A stretch of 21,676 bases of DNA from Microscillaceae bacterium (lineage in GTDB: Bacteria; Bacteroidota; Bacteroidia; Cytophagales; Microscillaceae). Under the pieces are notes generated by a model that was given only the letters and a program-made list of their open reading frames with translations, searched no databases and had not been told where the DNA came from. The position numbers and the translations under genes were made by a program. The stretch lies in contig DMXI01000352.1 in NCBI GenBank assembly GCA_003483885.1, positions 1 through 21,676 of the forward strand, read 5' to 3'. Shown here in pieces: positions 8,169 through 16,117 of this stretch; the stretch's first letter is position 1; each line of letters starts with the position of its first letter.

Positions 8169-8651
8169 TGCTTGAATAATTATTGATTATAGATGATGAA
8201 CGCTCAATGATGTAAATGGCATAGAATTGATGCGCTATCTCTGAAATATTGAAATTAATATACCCGAATTGTTATTTGATAGACTAAGTAACGTTTTCAA
8301 AATAAGTTTCTGGTTTTTAGGGCAAATACTCGAAGTTAACTAAGGAATTTTTTGCGTTCGTAGCAGCGCTACGGACAATAAAAATAACGAAAGATAGCAA
8401 AGAGGATTTACTCTAAATCCGACAGTTATTGCGAATACGTTACTAAACTCAAGGTGAGTCTATTGAAACCCAATCACAAAGCAGGCTGTAATATTAGCAA
8501 ATTTTTGCTTTGAGTATGTTTTACATGTAGTAAAAATTGTGCCTTACTGAGAGAGTATAGAAGTGGTTTTGTTAAAAAGTGATTTTTGATAAAAGTAGTG
8601 TTGGTTAGGCCATAACATTAGAGCGAGAGTTTTTATAACAATTGGGCGGTT
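8169..8651. other. intergenic region holding a dispersed repeat
   Basis: 483 nt between two minus-strand genes. No plausible gene was found. Its main content is the 158-bp inverted-repeat element at 8287-8444. The rest is AT-rich with only short palindromes. Confidence 0.6.
8287..8444. repeat. 158-bp MITE-like element with terminal inverted repeats (copy 1)
   Basis: The ends are imperfect inverted repeats: AGTAACGTTTTCAAAATAAG on the left, and AGTAACGTATTCGCAATAAC on the right read on the minus strand (16 of 20 positions equal). The centre has a hairpin CGTAGC-agc-GCTACG (8359-8373). The minus strand shares 23 of 24 bases with 21438-21461, and further blocks with identical spacing (TTTCGTTATTTTT and AGCGCTGC), so this is a dispersed family. 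No open frame lies inside. It resembles a miniature inverted-repeat element or a REP-like unit; no transposase is present. Confidence 0.65.
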
Positions 8652-9209
8652 TTACTTTACTGGATGATCTTTCAAAAACGCCTCGTAAGTTTCTTGCAAT
8701 TGAGTATTTAAGTTATACAAAATGCTCAAATTAGCTTCCAACGCACTTAAGTTATTTCTCAGTTGCTGTTGGTCATAAAAATTGACCGACTTTATAATTT
8801 GTGACAAAGCTTGAGTATGTTCTCGGTGTAATGGCTGAAATTCATCGTAAATCTGGCTGGTATTGTACAATACATTGGTTTCCCAGCATTGCAATAGTTG
8901 CTGATAACGAGCCGTATTCCAAGCGGTGTATTTAAGGGTAAGTGGGTTAAAGTTGATTTCAGCAAGACTGAAGGTAGAGTCTTGTAAATGTTGGCGAATT
9001 TTTTCCAGAAGGGTTTTATTCAGAGGCTGCTGCTTTTTCAGCATTTGGTGATTTTGGTTTACTTCTTTCACCACATCGTCAAACAATACATTGGCTTTTT
9101 TTTGCTGCAAGTAAGACTCCCAGCCATGATAAAGCTTAAGCCCAAAAAAAACGGCCACCATAAATAAAATAAAGTATAGTAAGATAGATACTAAAGGTGC
9201 TTTGTTCAT
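8652..9209 (-). CDS. membrane-anchored protein of unknown function
   Basis: Not a recognised family with certainty. The 185-residue protein starts with a strong N-terminal membrane helix (about residues 6-27, PLVSILLYFILFMVAVFFGL), followed by a mostly helical, Gln/Asn-rich domain probably outside the inner membrane. The layout (anchor, helical segment, then a 'TAWNTARYQQLLQCWETNVL' stretch and a Leu-rich C-terminal helix) loosely recalls DUF6090-type proteins common in Bacteroidota. That resemblance is weak. It stands alone with intergenic gaps on both sides. Codon pattern and length support a real gene. Confidence 0.7.
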   Translation of the reverse strand: MNKAPLVSILLYFILFMVAVFFGLKLYHGWESYLQQKKANVLFDDVVKEVNQNHQMLKKQQPLNKTLLEKIRQHLQDSTFSLAEINFNPLTLKYTAWNTARYQQLLQCWETNVLYNTSQIYDEFQPLHREHTQALSQIIKSVNFYDQQQLRNNLSALEANLSILYNLNTQLQETYEAFLKDHPVK

Positions 9210-9421
9210 TTTTGGTGAAAATTATTGATTTACTCCTCAAAGCTGGTGGTAAATCTTGTTTTTATAAATCCCTCTGAGTGTTTAATATATAGGCCACTAA
9301 GTTACTATTTTTCAGTAAAATACCACTTTTTTGTGAGCATATTTCACATAATCAGCGAAACTGGCCAGGCTAAAATTACTTGGTAGAATAAGAGATCGGC
9401 GTAAATGTAAACCAAAACCTG

Positions 9422-9429
9422 TATTTTTG
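9422..9429 (+). promoter_or_regulatory. -7 promoter element of the Nfu gene
   Basis: TATTTTTG matches TAnnTTTG exactly, 45 nt before the ATG at 9475. No TTTG or TTG occurs at the expected -33 distance, so the promoter may be weak or factor-dependent. Confidence 0.45.
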
Positions 9430-9474
9430 TGTTTTCAAATTTAGATTTTAGTAAATTTATTAAGCTTTAAAAAT

Positions 9475-10068
9475 ATGAACCAAACATCATCAAGATATAC
9501 CACCATATATACAGAGTCGAGTCCGAATCCAAATTCGTTGAAGTATGTCATCAATTATACATTGGTACCCGAAGGCACTACATTTGACTTTCCTGATGCT
9601 AAGTCTGCCCAACGTTCGCCTTTAGCAGCGGAGCTTTTTGCAAAGTTTGATTTTGTAGAGCGCGTATTTATGATGTCCAACTTTGTGACGGTTACCAAGC
9701 AAGAGATTGCCAGTTGGCACGACGTAGCTGGAGAGGTAAAAGCCTTTTTGCAAGACTATCTCGAAGCTCAAAAGCCTTTGTTGACGAAGGAAATCCAAAA
9801 CGAATATGACAAAGAACTCAACAAAGATGAGCCTGAAATAGATCGTAAAATCAAAGGCATTTTAGAGGAATATGTGCGTCCAGCGGTTGAATCTGATGGA
9901 GGAGCTATCAACTTTCATTCGTATGAAAATGGTACCGTAAAAGTACTTTTACAAGGTTCTTGTAGTGGATGCCCATCATCTATGGTGACTCTAAAAGCAG
10001 GAATAGAAAACCTACTCAAGCGAATGTTGCCTGATCAGGTACAAGAGGTAGTAGCCGAAGGAATATAA
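9475..10068 (+). CDS. Nfu-type iron-sulfur cluster carrier
   Basis: Cytosolic Fe-S scaffold/carrier of 197 residues that delivers clusters to apo-proteins. The N-terminal Nfu_N domain (about residues 12-100) begins with the typical YTESSPNPNSLKYVIN segment and contains RSPLAAELFAKF. The C-terminal NifU-like domain (about 118-190) carries the cluster-binding C163-S-G-C166 within GSCSGCPSSMVTLKAGIE. This two-domain form matches the Bacteroidota and mitochondrial Nfu proteins, not full NifU (no IscU-like domain). It has a -7 element upstream. No terminator follows closely: the next one is about 350 nt downstream, so its transcript may be long or an RNA gene may lie between. Confidence 0.93.
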   Translation: MNQTSSRYTTIYTESSPNPNSLKYVINYTLVPEGTTFDFPDAKSAQRSPLAAELFAKFDFVERVFMMSNFVTVTKQEIASWHDVAGEVKAFLQDYLEAQKPLLTKEIQNEYDKELNKDEPEIDRKIKGILEEYVRPAVESDGGAINFHSYENGTVKVLLQGSCSGCPSSMVTLKAGIENLLKRMLPDQVQEVVAEGI

Positions 10069-10418
10069 GTAAGCGCATACTACTAGACATTTTTCGGTTG
10101 TGGAGACACAAACCGAGGCGACACTACGCAAATTTTGAATAATGAATCGTGATTAACGAATACTGAACCGAAGAATGAAGACGAATACTGTGAAAATGGT
10201 CTATCTCTTAAAAATAAAAGAGATTATCGTCTGATTATTATTATACTATTGAGCGTAAACGGTTTATTCTTTTACAAAAATACGAGCGAAATCACTTATT
10301 TCACTTCAAAAATCGAAGTTCGTTAATCAATGTTCGACATTCGTTCATGCGTAACATCAGTAAGTAAGAGATGATACAAGTTTTGTTACTCTTACATTAA
10401 CAAAAACTATAAAATAGA

Positions 10419-10448
10419 GGGGATACTCATTTAGGTATCCCCTTTTTT
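10419..10448 (+). terminator. rho-independent terminator
   Basis: Perfect 8-bp stem GGGGATAC/GTATCCCC (10419-10426 with 10435-10442), 8-nt loop, then six T residues. It is 350 nt after the Nfu stop codon and 86 nt before the recombinase start. Confidence 0.9.
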
Positions 10449-10460
10449 GTTGCTCAAAAG

Positions 10461-10492
10461 TTTGATAGCCAGTGAATAACTATGTATATTTA
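10461..10492 (+). promoter_or_regulatory. probable promoter for the recombinase gene
   Basis: TTTG at 10461-10464, 20 nt, then TAtaTTTa at 10485-10492, one mismatch from the Bacteroidota consensus. It lies between the terminator and the GTG start. Confidence 0.5.
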
Positions 10493-10533
10493 ACATAAAT
10501 AAAATTTATTGATTTACTCAAAATATTAGCAAA

Positions 10534-11433
10534 GTGAGCTGGCAAACCTACATTAAAGAATATGGCGTGTATCTTAAGTTAGAAAGGAGCCTTTCTGAAA
10601 ACTCTCTACAGGCTTACCTACGCGACATTCAAAAGTTTCAGGAATACATGGAGCTAGTGGGGGCTGATATTGCTCCCAAAGATGTAAGCACTGATCAAAT
10701 TCGTAAGTTTTTGACCTACCTTGCCAAACTGGGGATTGCAGTCAGTTCACAAGCCAGGATGTTGTCTGGAGTAAAATCATTCTATAAATACCTCATGTTG
10801 GAAGAAATTATTGATAGTGACCCCAGCAGTGAAGTAGAAACCCCACGACTAAATCGTAAAGTACCCGATGTACTGAGTCTTAGCGAGATCGAAACAATGT
10901 TGTCGGTGATAGATTTGTCTACGCCTGAAGGTACGCGCAACCGGGCCATGATCGAGGTTTTGTACAGTTCTGGTTTGAGAGTAACTGAGTTGATTGATCT
11001 CAAAATCAGTAACTTATACCTGGATGTGGGTTTTTTAAGAATCATTGGTAAAGCCAACAAAGAACGATTTGTACCCATTGGTAGCGAGGCTTCCAAGTAT
11101 CTCACCATTTACATAGATCAAGTGCGTAATAAAGTACCCATCAAACCTGAAAACGAGGATTATGTATTTTTGAATCGTCGAGGTACCAAAATATCTCGAG
11201 TAATGGTGTTTATGATTATTAAAGATATTGCAAAGACGGCCAATATCAAGAAAAACATTAGCCCTTACACTTTTCGCCATTCTTTTGCGACTCATCTTCT
11301 ATTGGGTGGTGCCAATATCAAAGCTGTTCAGGAAATGCTGGGCCACGAAAATATCATCACTACTGAAATTTACAAGCACCTGGATCAAGAGTCTCTCAAA
11401 CAAACCTTGTTAGAATTTCATCCCCGAAGTTAA
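10534..11433 (+). CDS. xerD: XerD-like site-specific tyrosine recombinase
   Basis: 299-residue recombinase, the length of chromosomal XerC/XerD proteins that resolve chromosome dimers at dif. The N-terminal SAM-like core-binding domain spans about residues 3-85 and the catalytic domain about 105-290. Catalytic positions match E. coli XerD with an offset of one: R149 (SSGLRVTEL), K173 (GKANKER), R248, H271 (LGHEN) and nucleophile Y280 (TTEIYKHL). The HxxR histidine is replaced by Tyr245 (SPYTFRHSFATHLL), which is uncommon. The start is GTG: an in-frame stop at 10510-10512 excludes ATG starts upstream, and the SWQTYIKEYG N-terminus fits the family. A single gene; XerD rather than XerC is judged from general similarity only. 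Confidence 0.85.
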   Translation: MSWQTYIKEYGVYLKLERSLSENSLQAYLRDIQKFQEYMELVGADIAPKDVSTDQIRKFLTYLAKLGIAVSSQARMLSGVKSFYKYLMLEEIIDSDPSSEVETPRLNRKVPDVLSLSEIETMLSVIDLSTPEGTRNRAMIEVLYSSGLRVTELIDLKISNLYLDVGFLRIIGKANKERFVPIGSEASKYLTIYIDQVRNKVPIKPENEDYVFLNRRGTKISRVMVFMIIKDIAKTANIKKNISPYTFRHSFATHLLLGGANIKAVQEMLGHENIITTEIYKHLDQESLKQTLLEFHPRS

Positions 11434-11626
11434 AATCCGCAAGTTTCAGGTAGTAGTTTTCTTGGTTTTTAAACTATTTTGCAAGCAAATGCCTTATGTA
11501 TAAGTAAAATCGTCAATTGGTTTTATTTATTAAAAATCAACTCTTAACAAAAAGGTGGATTAAGAGACAAAAGAGCGATTTTGCGAGTATAGTAAGAATT
11601 GAGATTAGAAGCTAAAAACTACAAAA

Positions 11627-12565
11627 ATGCCAGACACCGTTGTAAAACCTGCGGGAGATATTTCTACGCTCTCTAAGCGTCAAAGGGCTTTAGCCTGGGT
11701 TATCTTGATTGCCCTTGCCTTGGTATGGGGAAGTTCCTTTTTTCTTATCAAAAAAGGTTTAGCTGTGTATCCTCCGGTACAAGTAGGAGCTTTGAGGGTT
11801 ATTTCAGCTTTTTTGTTCCTGGTAGGCTTGGTATTGGTACGGCTCAAAAAAGTACCACGCGCCAAATGGGGCACTTTGTTTATTTCTGGGGTAGCTGGAG
11901 TTTTGATTCCCGCGTTTTTGTTTCCCCTGGCCCAAACCAGGGTAGATAGTGCCATTACTGGGGTACTCAATGCGCTCACGCCACTATCGGCAATGATTAT
12001 GGGAGTAGCTATCTTTCGCCAAAAGACTACCTGGGGTAAGGTGTTTGGGATGTTGGTTGGTTTTGTGGGGGTAGCTATTCTAATATTTACTGGAGCAGAC
12101 GGGCAGCTCAACTTTAATGCCTATGCATTGTTTGCGGTAGGAGCCACAGTGTGCTACGGGTTCAATGTAAACTACATCAAGCATTATCTAAATGATTTAA
12201 AATCTATTGATGTATCTACCTTTTCGGTAGCATTTATGGGGCCTTTTGCATTAATCTATCTCTTTACTACTGATTTTGATGCACACCTTGCCCATGATTA
12301 TTCCCTCACATTTGTAGAAAAGAAAAGCGATGTGTTGGCCTTGGTGTACATTGCCATTCTAGGGATTGCAGGTACTGCTTTGGCATTGATCTTTTTCAAT
12401 AAACTCCTACAAATGACCAATCCTATTTTTGCTAGTTCAGTCACTTACCTTATACCAGTAGTAGCCATTACGTTGGGAGTATTAGACGGCGAACAATTGG
12501 TCACAGGACATTACATAGGAATGGTGATCACGATTGTTGGAGTGTGGCTCGTGAATAGAAGATGA
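11627..12565 (+). CDS. EamA/DMT-family membrane transporter
   Basis: Inner-membrane protein of 312 residues with about ten hydrophobic helices arranged as two EamA repeats (about 22-155 and 168-310). The first helix carries the typical LVWGSSFFLIKKGL pattern and the fourth segment has the family-like TGVLNALTPLSAMIMG. The second repeat has PIFASSVTYLIPVVAITLGV followed by the usual GE (DGEQL). Members of the drug/metabolite transporter superfamily export amino acids, metabolites or toxic compounds; the substrate here is unknown. It is monocistronic, with no obvious terminator; repeat-rich DNA follows. Confidence 0.92.
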   Translation: MPDTVVKPAGDISTLSKRQRALAWVILIALALVWGSSFFLIKKGLAVYPPVQVGALRVISAFLFLVGLVLVRLKKVPRAKWGTLFISGVAGVLIPAFLFPLAQTRVDSAITGVLNALTPLSAMIMGVAIFRQKTTWGKVFGMLVGFVGVAILIFTGADGQLNFNAYALFAVGATVCYGFNVNYIKHYLNDLKSIDVSTFSVAFMGPFALIYLFTTDFDAHLAHDYSLTFVEKKSDVLALVYIAILGIAGTALALIFFNKLLQMTNPIFASSVTYLIPVVAITLGVLDGEQLVTGHYIGMVITIVGVWLVNRR

Positions 12566-12575
12566 CTTGCTGCGC

Positions 12576-12792
12576 AAATGAAAAGTTAAAAGTGAAAAAT
12601 GAAAAGTTGGCGCGAAGCGATAAAAGGAACAGGGATTAGGGAACAAGGGCGGTGCTTTTTAAGTGAAAAATGGACGCGAAGCGGATATAATTGATCAATT
12701 CATAATTCATAATTGACTATCATATTTGCAAAATCGATAGTTATTTCCGCTATGCATCGCGAAACCATTTAACAATAGAACAATGAAACAAT
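12576..12792. repeat. cluster of short degenerate intergenic repeats
   Basis: Between convergent genes. AAATGAAAAGTT occurs twice (12576-12587, 12597-12608). A CGCGAAGCG-ending unit occurs twice (12611-12619, 12675-12683), each after an AAGTGAAAAATG-like segment. AATTGATCAATT is a perfect palindrome (12689-12700). AATTCAT is doubled (12697-12710). An AACAAT octamer unit occurs three times in tandem (12769-12792). No open frame or clear terminator is present. Confidence 0.6.
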
Positions 12793-12799
12793 TTATTTG

Positions 12800-13981
12800 C
12801 TAAAAAGCTTCGGTTACGGTTACATATACACTACGGCTATCACGACCAATGCCGTAATCTAGTCGGAAGTTAAGACGTTCTTGACGATTCAGCATTACTC
12901 TTAAACCCACGCCATAAGAATACTTTACACGTTGCCAGGAAAACTCGTCGGTAGTATCAAATACATCGCCTAAACCAGCAAAACCAACCATACCAAATCG
13001 CCAAAAAAGATGACGACGGTATTCTACCTGAGTACCTACAAAGTTTTTGTCACGGAAACGATTCATAGGATAACTTCTCAAGATTCTTTCTCCTCCGGCT
13101 TGTGCCATAAATAAGAAAGATGGATCACCCGAGTTAAGGTTTGCAACGGTATTAGTGGCTAAAATTTGTTTTTTGCCCAGGTCGAAATATTTATTGAAGG
13201 TAAAATTGACATTCGAGAAGCTAAACGAGCTTCCTAGTTTGGGAGCATATACATACTTTGAGAACTCTAAGAAATACCCTTTAGTGGCATTGACTACATT
13301 GTCTCTTTTATCGATGGTGAAAATAAGCCCTAAACCTGAATTTACCCCACCGTTAATACCCGTAACATTGTCTAATACTTCGGAAGTGGGTTCGTCAAAA
13401 TCTATATTGTAGGCATTGGCATAGCGATACTCAAGACCTAAAAAAACTCCAGGCGAAAGTTTGCGAGCCAGAGAGGTATTGGCAATGAAAATATTGTGAT
13501 TGTAGTGTTCGGCGTTTTCATCGGGCGTATCATTACCTACTCCATAAAAAACATCAGGAAATACTTTGAAACGGAAAAAACCTTTGGCTATGTAGGACTC
13601 GTTGGGCAAGAAAATATTGGCCCCCAGTTGAATGTCCATTTGGTCCTTAAGGCTGTATTCAAAGATGGTTTGTACAAATGATAACCGTGTTTCTTGTTTG
13701 AAATTATCATTGGTTTTGAGTCGGAAATAGTAAACGCCTAAGCCCCCAAACAACAAATCAGTATCGGGTTTGAAAAAAACAAAAGGAGAAGCTAGAAAGC
13801 CATTTTTCTTTGATTTAGAACTAAGGCTTTCTGATTTTTTGGGTTCGACCAGCGGAAGCGTATAGATTCGGATTTTACTAACCGAATCTGTTCCAGGCTG
13901 GATAGTATCTTGAGCCACAATGTTTGGTAATATTGACCCCGTTACCAAAACAACAATTATAATTTTTCTTAGTATACCCAT
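12800..13981 (-). CDS. Omp85/BamA-type outer membrane beta-barrel without POTRA domains
   Basis: Outer-membrane protein of 393 residues. A signal peptide (about 1-24, ending NIVAQ) is followed by alternating hydrophobic strands typical of a barrel (about 60-393) and ends in an aromatic Phe (VTVTEAF), the usual barrel-assembly signal. The stretch FTIDKRDNVVNATKGYFLEF matches the D-x-R-D-N...G-x-x-F segment of bacterial surface antigen (D15) proteins, and RILRSYPMNRFRDKN contains the position of the (V/I)RG(F/Y) loop-6 motif. It is too short for POTRA repeats, so it is unlikely to be BamA itself and is better called a barrel-only relative. Substrate or partner is unknown. It lies downstream of pssA with a 181-nt gap. 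Confidence 0.85.
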   Translation of the reverse strand: MGILRKIIIVVLVTGSILPNIVAQDTIQPGTDSVSKIRIYTLPLVEPKKSESLSSKSKKNGFLASPFVFFKPDTDLLFGGLGVYYFRLKTNDNFKQETRLSFVQTIFEYSLKDQMDIQLGANIFLPNESYIAKGFFRFKVFPDVFYGVGNDTPDENAEHYNHNIFIANTSLARKLSPGVFLGLEYRYANAYNIDFDEPTSEVLDNVTGINGGVNSGLGLIFTIDKRDNVVNATKGYFLEFSKYVYAPKLGSSFSFSNVNFTFNKYFDLGKKQILATNTVANLNSGDPSFLFMAQAGGERILRSYPMNRFRDKNFVGTQVEYRRHLFWRFGMVGFAGLGDVFDTTDEFSWQRVKYSYGVGLRVMLNRQERLNFRLDYGIGRDSRSVYVTVTEAF

Positions 13982-14162
13982 AGGGGTAGCGCGATTCTTT
14001 ATATTATACCATTTATACAGATACAGTTTCTATGATTTGTGGCAAGGGAAAATGATCACAGATATACTTTTTTGACTGTTTTAACGGTATAAAGGTTTAA
14101 AAATATATTCTATAATTCACTGCTTTAATACAAATAACGACAAATTTTATACAAAAATTCCA

Positions 14163-14864
14163 CTACTTGACGTTAATTGTAGGTTTAGGTGGTGGAAAAA
14201 TCAATGAAAGTAAGATATAACTCAGTAAAATGACTGGAATTGCCAAAAACTGAAATACTGCAAAAAATACCAGCGACATAATGACAAAACTGTATCGTAA
14301 TTGATTTTTGTGCCAGCTAAAACTTTGAAACTTAAGTGAAAATAGTCGAACATTAGCAATTAAAAGTCCTGATAAAATTATTGTAATAACAATAAGTACT
14401 ACTGGATGTTTTATTAAAAACCCAAATTTTGGATTTTGTACTAGTATCAAGGGTAAAGATCCCACAAACAATGCTGCTGCGGGGGTGGGCAAGCCTATAA
14501 ATATGTCTGTTTGACGTGTATCAATGTTGAATTTGGCCAGACGAATCGCTGAGAAAACCGATAGTATAAAACCACTATAAGCCCACCAGGGATGCAAATC
14601 TGAGTGAGACAAAAGCTGGTAAAGTATAAAACCTGGCAATACCCCAAAAGTGACCATATCGGCCAGAGAGTCTAGCTGCTTGCCCAAGTCAGAGTAAGCC
14701 TTTAACAAACGGGCTACTAAGCCATCTCCAAAATCAAACACCATCCCGAGGCCCATACAATATGCGGCTGCCACCAGTTGCCCTTTGCTTGCCAATACGA
14801 TTCCTACACATCCACAGAGCACATTGCCACAGGTGATCGCATTGGGTATTTGTTGTTTTATCAT
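14163..14864 (-). CDS. pssA: CDP-diacylglycerol--serine O-phosphatidyltransferase
   Basis: Inner-membrane enzyme joining CDP-diacylglycerol and L-serine to give phosphatidylserine, the precursor of phosphatidylethanolamine. 233 residues, with about 7-8 hydrophobic helices. The CDP-alcohol phosphatidyltransferase motif DGx2ARx8Gx3Dx3D is complete: D47, G48, A51, R52, G61, D65, D69 within DFGDGLVARLLKAYSDLG and the following KQLDSLAD. The N-terminal IPNAITCGNVLCGCVGI is typical of the PssA branch in Bacteroidota. It is the last gene of a three-gene operon, starting 6 nt after the DUF3592 gene, which suggests co-translation. Confidence 0.93.
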   Translation of the reverse strand: MIKQQIPNAITCGNVLCGCVGIVLASKGQLVAAAYCMGLGMVFDFGDGLVARLLKAYSDLGKQLDSLADMVTFGVLPGFILYQLLSHSDLHPWWAYSGFILSVFSAIRLAKFNIDTRQTDIFIGLPTPAAALFVGSLPLILVQNPKFGFLIKHPVVLIVITIILSGLLIANVRLFSLKFQSFSWHKNQLRYSFVIMSLVFFAVFQFLAIPVILLSYILLSLIFPPPKPTINVK

Positions 14865-14870
14865 ACTTTC

Positions 14871-15329
14871 TTATGCTTCTTCCTCCGTGTTTTTGCGCGA
14901 CCTTTTGGGAACCAATACCCACCTTAAAAACAAAATAAATAGCAAAGGGCCAGTGCCAAAGCCAGCAATGACAAATGGCTGAAACCATAGCTGCCAAAAT
15001 TCATTTACTTTTACAATTTTTGGATTATCAGGCAAATACAATAAGTTCAATATTTTGCCCTTCGGTATAGCGGTAGTATCTGGTTTGCCCAGAGAAGCAG
15101 TAAAAGTAATGGTGTCCTTTTTTTGAGTGGTAAAGGTGAGCACTGGACGATACACTTTACGTTGTTTTTCGTAGCGAATGATTCGTCCCTCAGCTTTCAA
15201 AGCTTTATTGACAAACTGCTGCTGGGTAAAATAGAAGAACAAAGCGGTAGCAATAGAAAACAGGGCAAATAGCGATAAAACCAAAATGGACCAAAAAAAG
15301 GGTGGACGTTTTTTTTTGCCTTTACTCAT
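14871..15329 (-). CDS. DUF3592-like membrane protein
   Basis: 152-residue protein with two membrane helices: about 12-34 (FFWSILVLSLFALFSIATAL) and about 115-137 (FVIAGFGTGPLLFILFL). Between them lies an extracytoplasmic beta-rich domain fitting the DUF3592 pattern: A.GRI..YEKQ..VYRPVLTFTT, then a 'KGKILNLLYLPDNPKIVKV' segment. Both ends are highly basic, consistent with cytoplasmic tails. No function is established for the family. It sits 12 nt after the MBL gene and 6 nt before pssA, so a link to membrane lipid synthesis is possible by context only. Confidence 0.8.
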   Translation of the reverse strand: MSKGKKKRPPFFWSILVLSLFALFSIATALFFYFTQQQFVNKALKAEGRIIRYEKQRKVYRPVLTFTTQKKDTITFTASLGKPDTTAIPKGKILNLLYLPDNPKIVKVNEFWQLWFQPFVIAGFGTGPLLFILFLRWVLVPKRSRKNTEEEA

Positions 15330-15341
15330 TGTGTGTGTAGT

Positions 15342-15998
15342 TTAAATAGCTACCAGGGTAGCACTTACTAGTGGATTGTACTCTTTCTCGTGGCCAATGG
15401 TGGTTTCGGGGCCGTGGCCAGTATATACTGTCACGTCATCTTCTAATTTGTACAATACATTTCGGATGCTATTGATCAAATCCTCTTTGCTACAACCCGG
15501 GAAGTCATAACGGCCTATGCTTCCGTTGAATAGCACGTCGCCACTGATAATAAATTTTTGAGCACGATTTAAGAAGGCTACATGACCTGGGGCGTGGCCT
15601 GGTACAAACAAAATTTCAAGGCTGGATTCCCCAAATTCAATGGTATCCTTTTCTGAGATAAACACGTCAGGTTCTGACTCGATAAAAGGCTTGATTTGGT
15701 ACATATCAGCGGCTAATTTGGCTGCTTTCAAAGTAGGTACATCCAACTCATGCATGTGTAATTGTACCCCATATTTATCTTTGATAAACTGATTACCAAA
15801 CACGTGGTCTATATGGCAGTGAGTATTCAGTAGTTTCACGACCTTCAACTCCTTCTCTTCAATAAAGTCAGTCAATACCTTGTTTTCTGCGGAACTATTG
15901 CAACCAGGGTCAATCACCACCGCTTCTTTCGTATTGTCAAATAGCACAAATGTATTTTCCTGAAAAGGATTGAATGTAAATTTTTGAATGTGAATCAT
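15342..15998 (-). CDS. MBL-fold metallohydrolase (glyoxalase II-like)
   Basis: Cytosolic di-metal hydrolase of 218 residues from the glyoxalase II / YcbL-type branch of the metallo-beta-lactamase superfamily. The metal-binding set is complete: H60-C-H62-I-D64-H65, H139 within PGHAPGHVAF, D154 in SGDVLF, and H195 in YTGHGPET. It lacks the extra C-terminal domain of classical hydroxyacylglutathione hydrolases, so a small thioester is a more cautious substrate guess than S-lactoylglutathione. It is the first gene of a three-gene operon with the DUF3592 protein and pssA, with a good consensus promoter 43 nt upstream. Confidence 0.92.
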   Translation of the reverse strand: MIHIQKFTFNPFQENTFVLFDNTKEAVVIDPGCNSSAENKVLTDFIEEKELKVVKLLNTHCHIDHVFGNQFIKDKYGVQLHMHELDVPTLKAAKLAADMYQIKPFIESEPDVFISEKDTIEFGESSLEILFVPGHAPGHVAFLNRAQKFIISGDVLFNGSIGRYDFPGCSKEDLINSIRNVLYKLEDDVTVYTGHGPETTIGHEKEYNPLVSATLVAI

Positions 15999-16040
15999 TG
16001 CTTAGACTTTTGGCTTTGTAAAATTTGGCGCAAGTTAATA

Positions 16041-16072
16041 CAAAATTATCATCGTAAAATGATTTTTATCAA
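16041..16072 (-). promoter_or_regulatory. promoter of the MBL-DUF3592-pssA operon
   Basis: Read on the minus strand: TTG (16072-16070), 21 nt, then TAATTTTG (16048-16041), an exact TAnnTTTG match. It lies 43 nt before the ATG at 15998 and beyond the end of the RT gene (16118), so the operon is transcribed separately from the RT. Confidence 0.6.
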
Positions 16073-16117
16073 TCTGAAGTGCCGAGTGTAATTAAACAAG
16101 GCTAAAAAGCAATCAGA

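Larger units (their letters stand above)
10069..10533. other. structured intergenic region; possible ncRNA or decayed repeat
   Basis: 465 nt without a plausible gene. It has a hairpin at 10095-10113 (CGGTTGTG with CACAAACCG, one bulge), one at 10203-10224 (ATCTCTT/AAGAGAT), and an exact 11-bp inverted repeat TGATTAACGAA at 10150-10160 and 10319-10329. It ends in a strong terminator. A near-consensus promoter for the recombinase follows. Confidence 0.45.

Noticed and set aside
12769..12792. CRISPR-like or phase-variable repeat tract
   Set aside because: Three imperfect 8-bp units outside any coding region do not support either.
12800..13981. BamA itself
   Set aside because: At 393 residues there is no room for POTRA repeats; only the barrel part is present.
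15999..16117. RT co-transcribed with the MBL-pssA operon
   Set aside because: A consensus promoter at 16041-16072 lies in the gap, giving the operon its own start, though read-through cannot be excluded.
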